DNA from: Hyphomicrobiales bacterium
GTDB lineage: Bacteria > Pseudomonadota > Alphaproteobacteria > Rhizobiales > Aestuariivirgaceae
Direction of reading: 5' to 3'
DNA: 6,972 nucleotides
Assembly (NCBI GenBank): GCA_026996935.1
Contig: JALWJW010000071.1
Span: forward strand, 1 to 6,972
Both the position numbers and the translations under genes were made by a program. The notes below the pieces were generated by a model. The model was not told where the DNA came from, did no database searches, and saw only the letters and a program-made list of their open reading frames with translations. Below are positions 6,972-6,972 of this stretch, in pieces (position 1 is the stretch's first letter; each line of letters begins with the position of its first letter).

Positions 6972-6972
6972 T

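Noticed and set aside
1..6972. Mobile element, CRISPR array, toxin-antitoxin or defence system
   Set aside because: No transposase, integrase, repeat-spacer pattern or small paired genes were seen; all five genes belong to common housekeeping or core alphaproteobacterial families.

Overview
The window looks like a piece of a chromosome from a fairly AT-rich alphaproteobacterium, most likely in or near the Hyphomicrobiales (Rhizobiales). This rests on the gene types and order: glyS followed by a pyruvate, phosphate dikinase gene, a SleB-type cell wall hydrolase with an N-terminal membrane anchor, a fold-type IV aminotransferase with the alphaproteobacterial motif set, and a small CX5R tyrosine phosphatase. 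The assignment is from memory of these families, not from a search. Genes are tightly packed and of even character. I see no insertion sequence, phage gene, CRISPR array, tRNA or rRNA.

Layout. Positions 1-1785 (+) hold the 3' part of glyS, with about the first 100 codons outside the window. After 47 bases comes ppdK (1833-4517, +), complete and with its catalytic residues intact. A 155-base gap (4518-4672) is the richest non-coding stretch: a short hairpin, a long imperfect hairpin overlapping CtrA-like half sites, and a perfect 13-base palindrome next to the following start. A membrane-anchored cell wall hydrolase (4673-5527, +, TTG start) follows. The next gap (5528-5610) carries a textbook intrinsic terminator that ends only about 12 bases before the start of a branched-chain-aminotransferase-like gene (5611-6444, +). 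Last, converging on it with 11 bases between the stops, is a tyrosine phosphatase gene (6456-6971, -), whose start lies at the very edge of the window.

How they work together. glyS and ppdK are probably co-transcribed: the gap is short, has a good ribosome binding site and no terminator. The other genes have separate jobs: wall remodelling in the periplasm, amino-acid transamination, and protein or small-molecule dephosphorylation. Nothing suggests a dedicated novel system. The points worth a second look are regulatory: the terminator in the leader of the aminotransferase gene, and the structured, possibly CtrA-bound region before the cell wall hydrolase.
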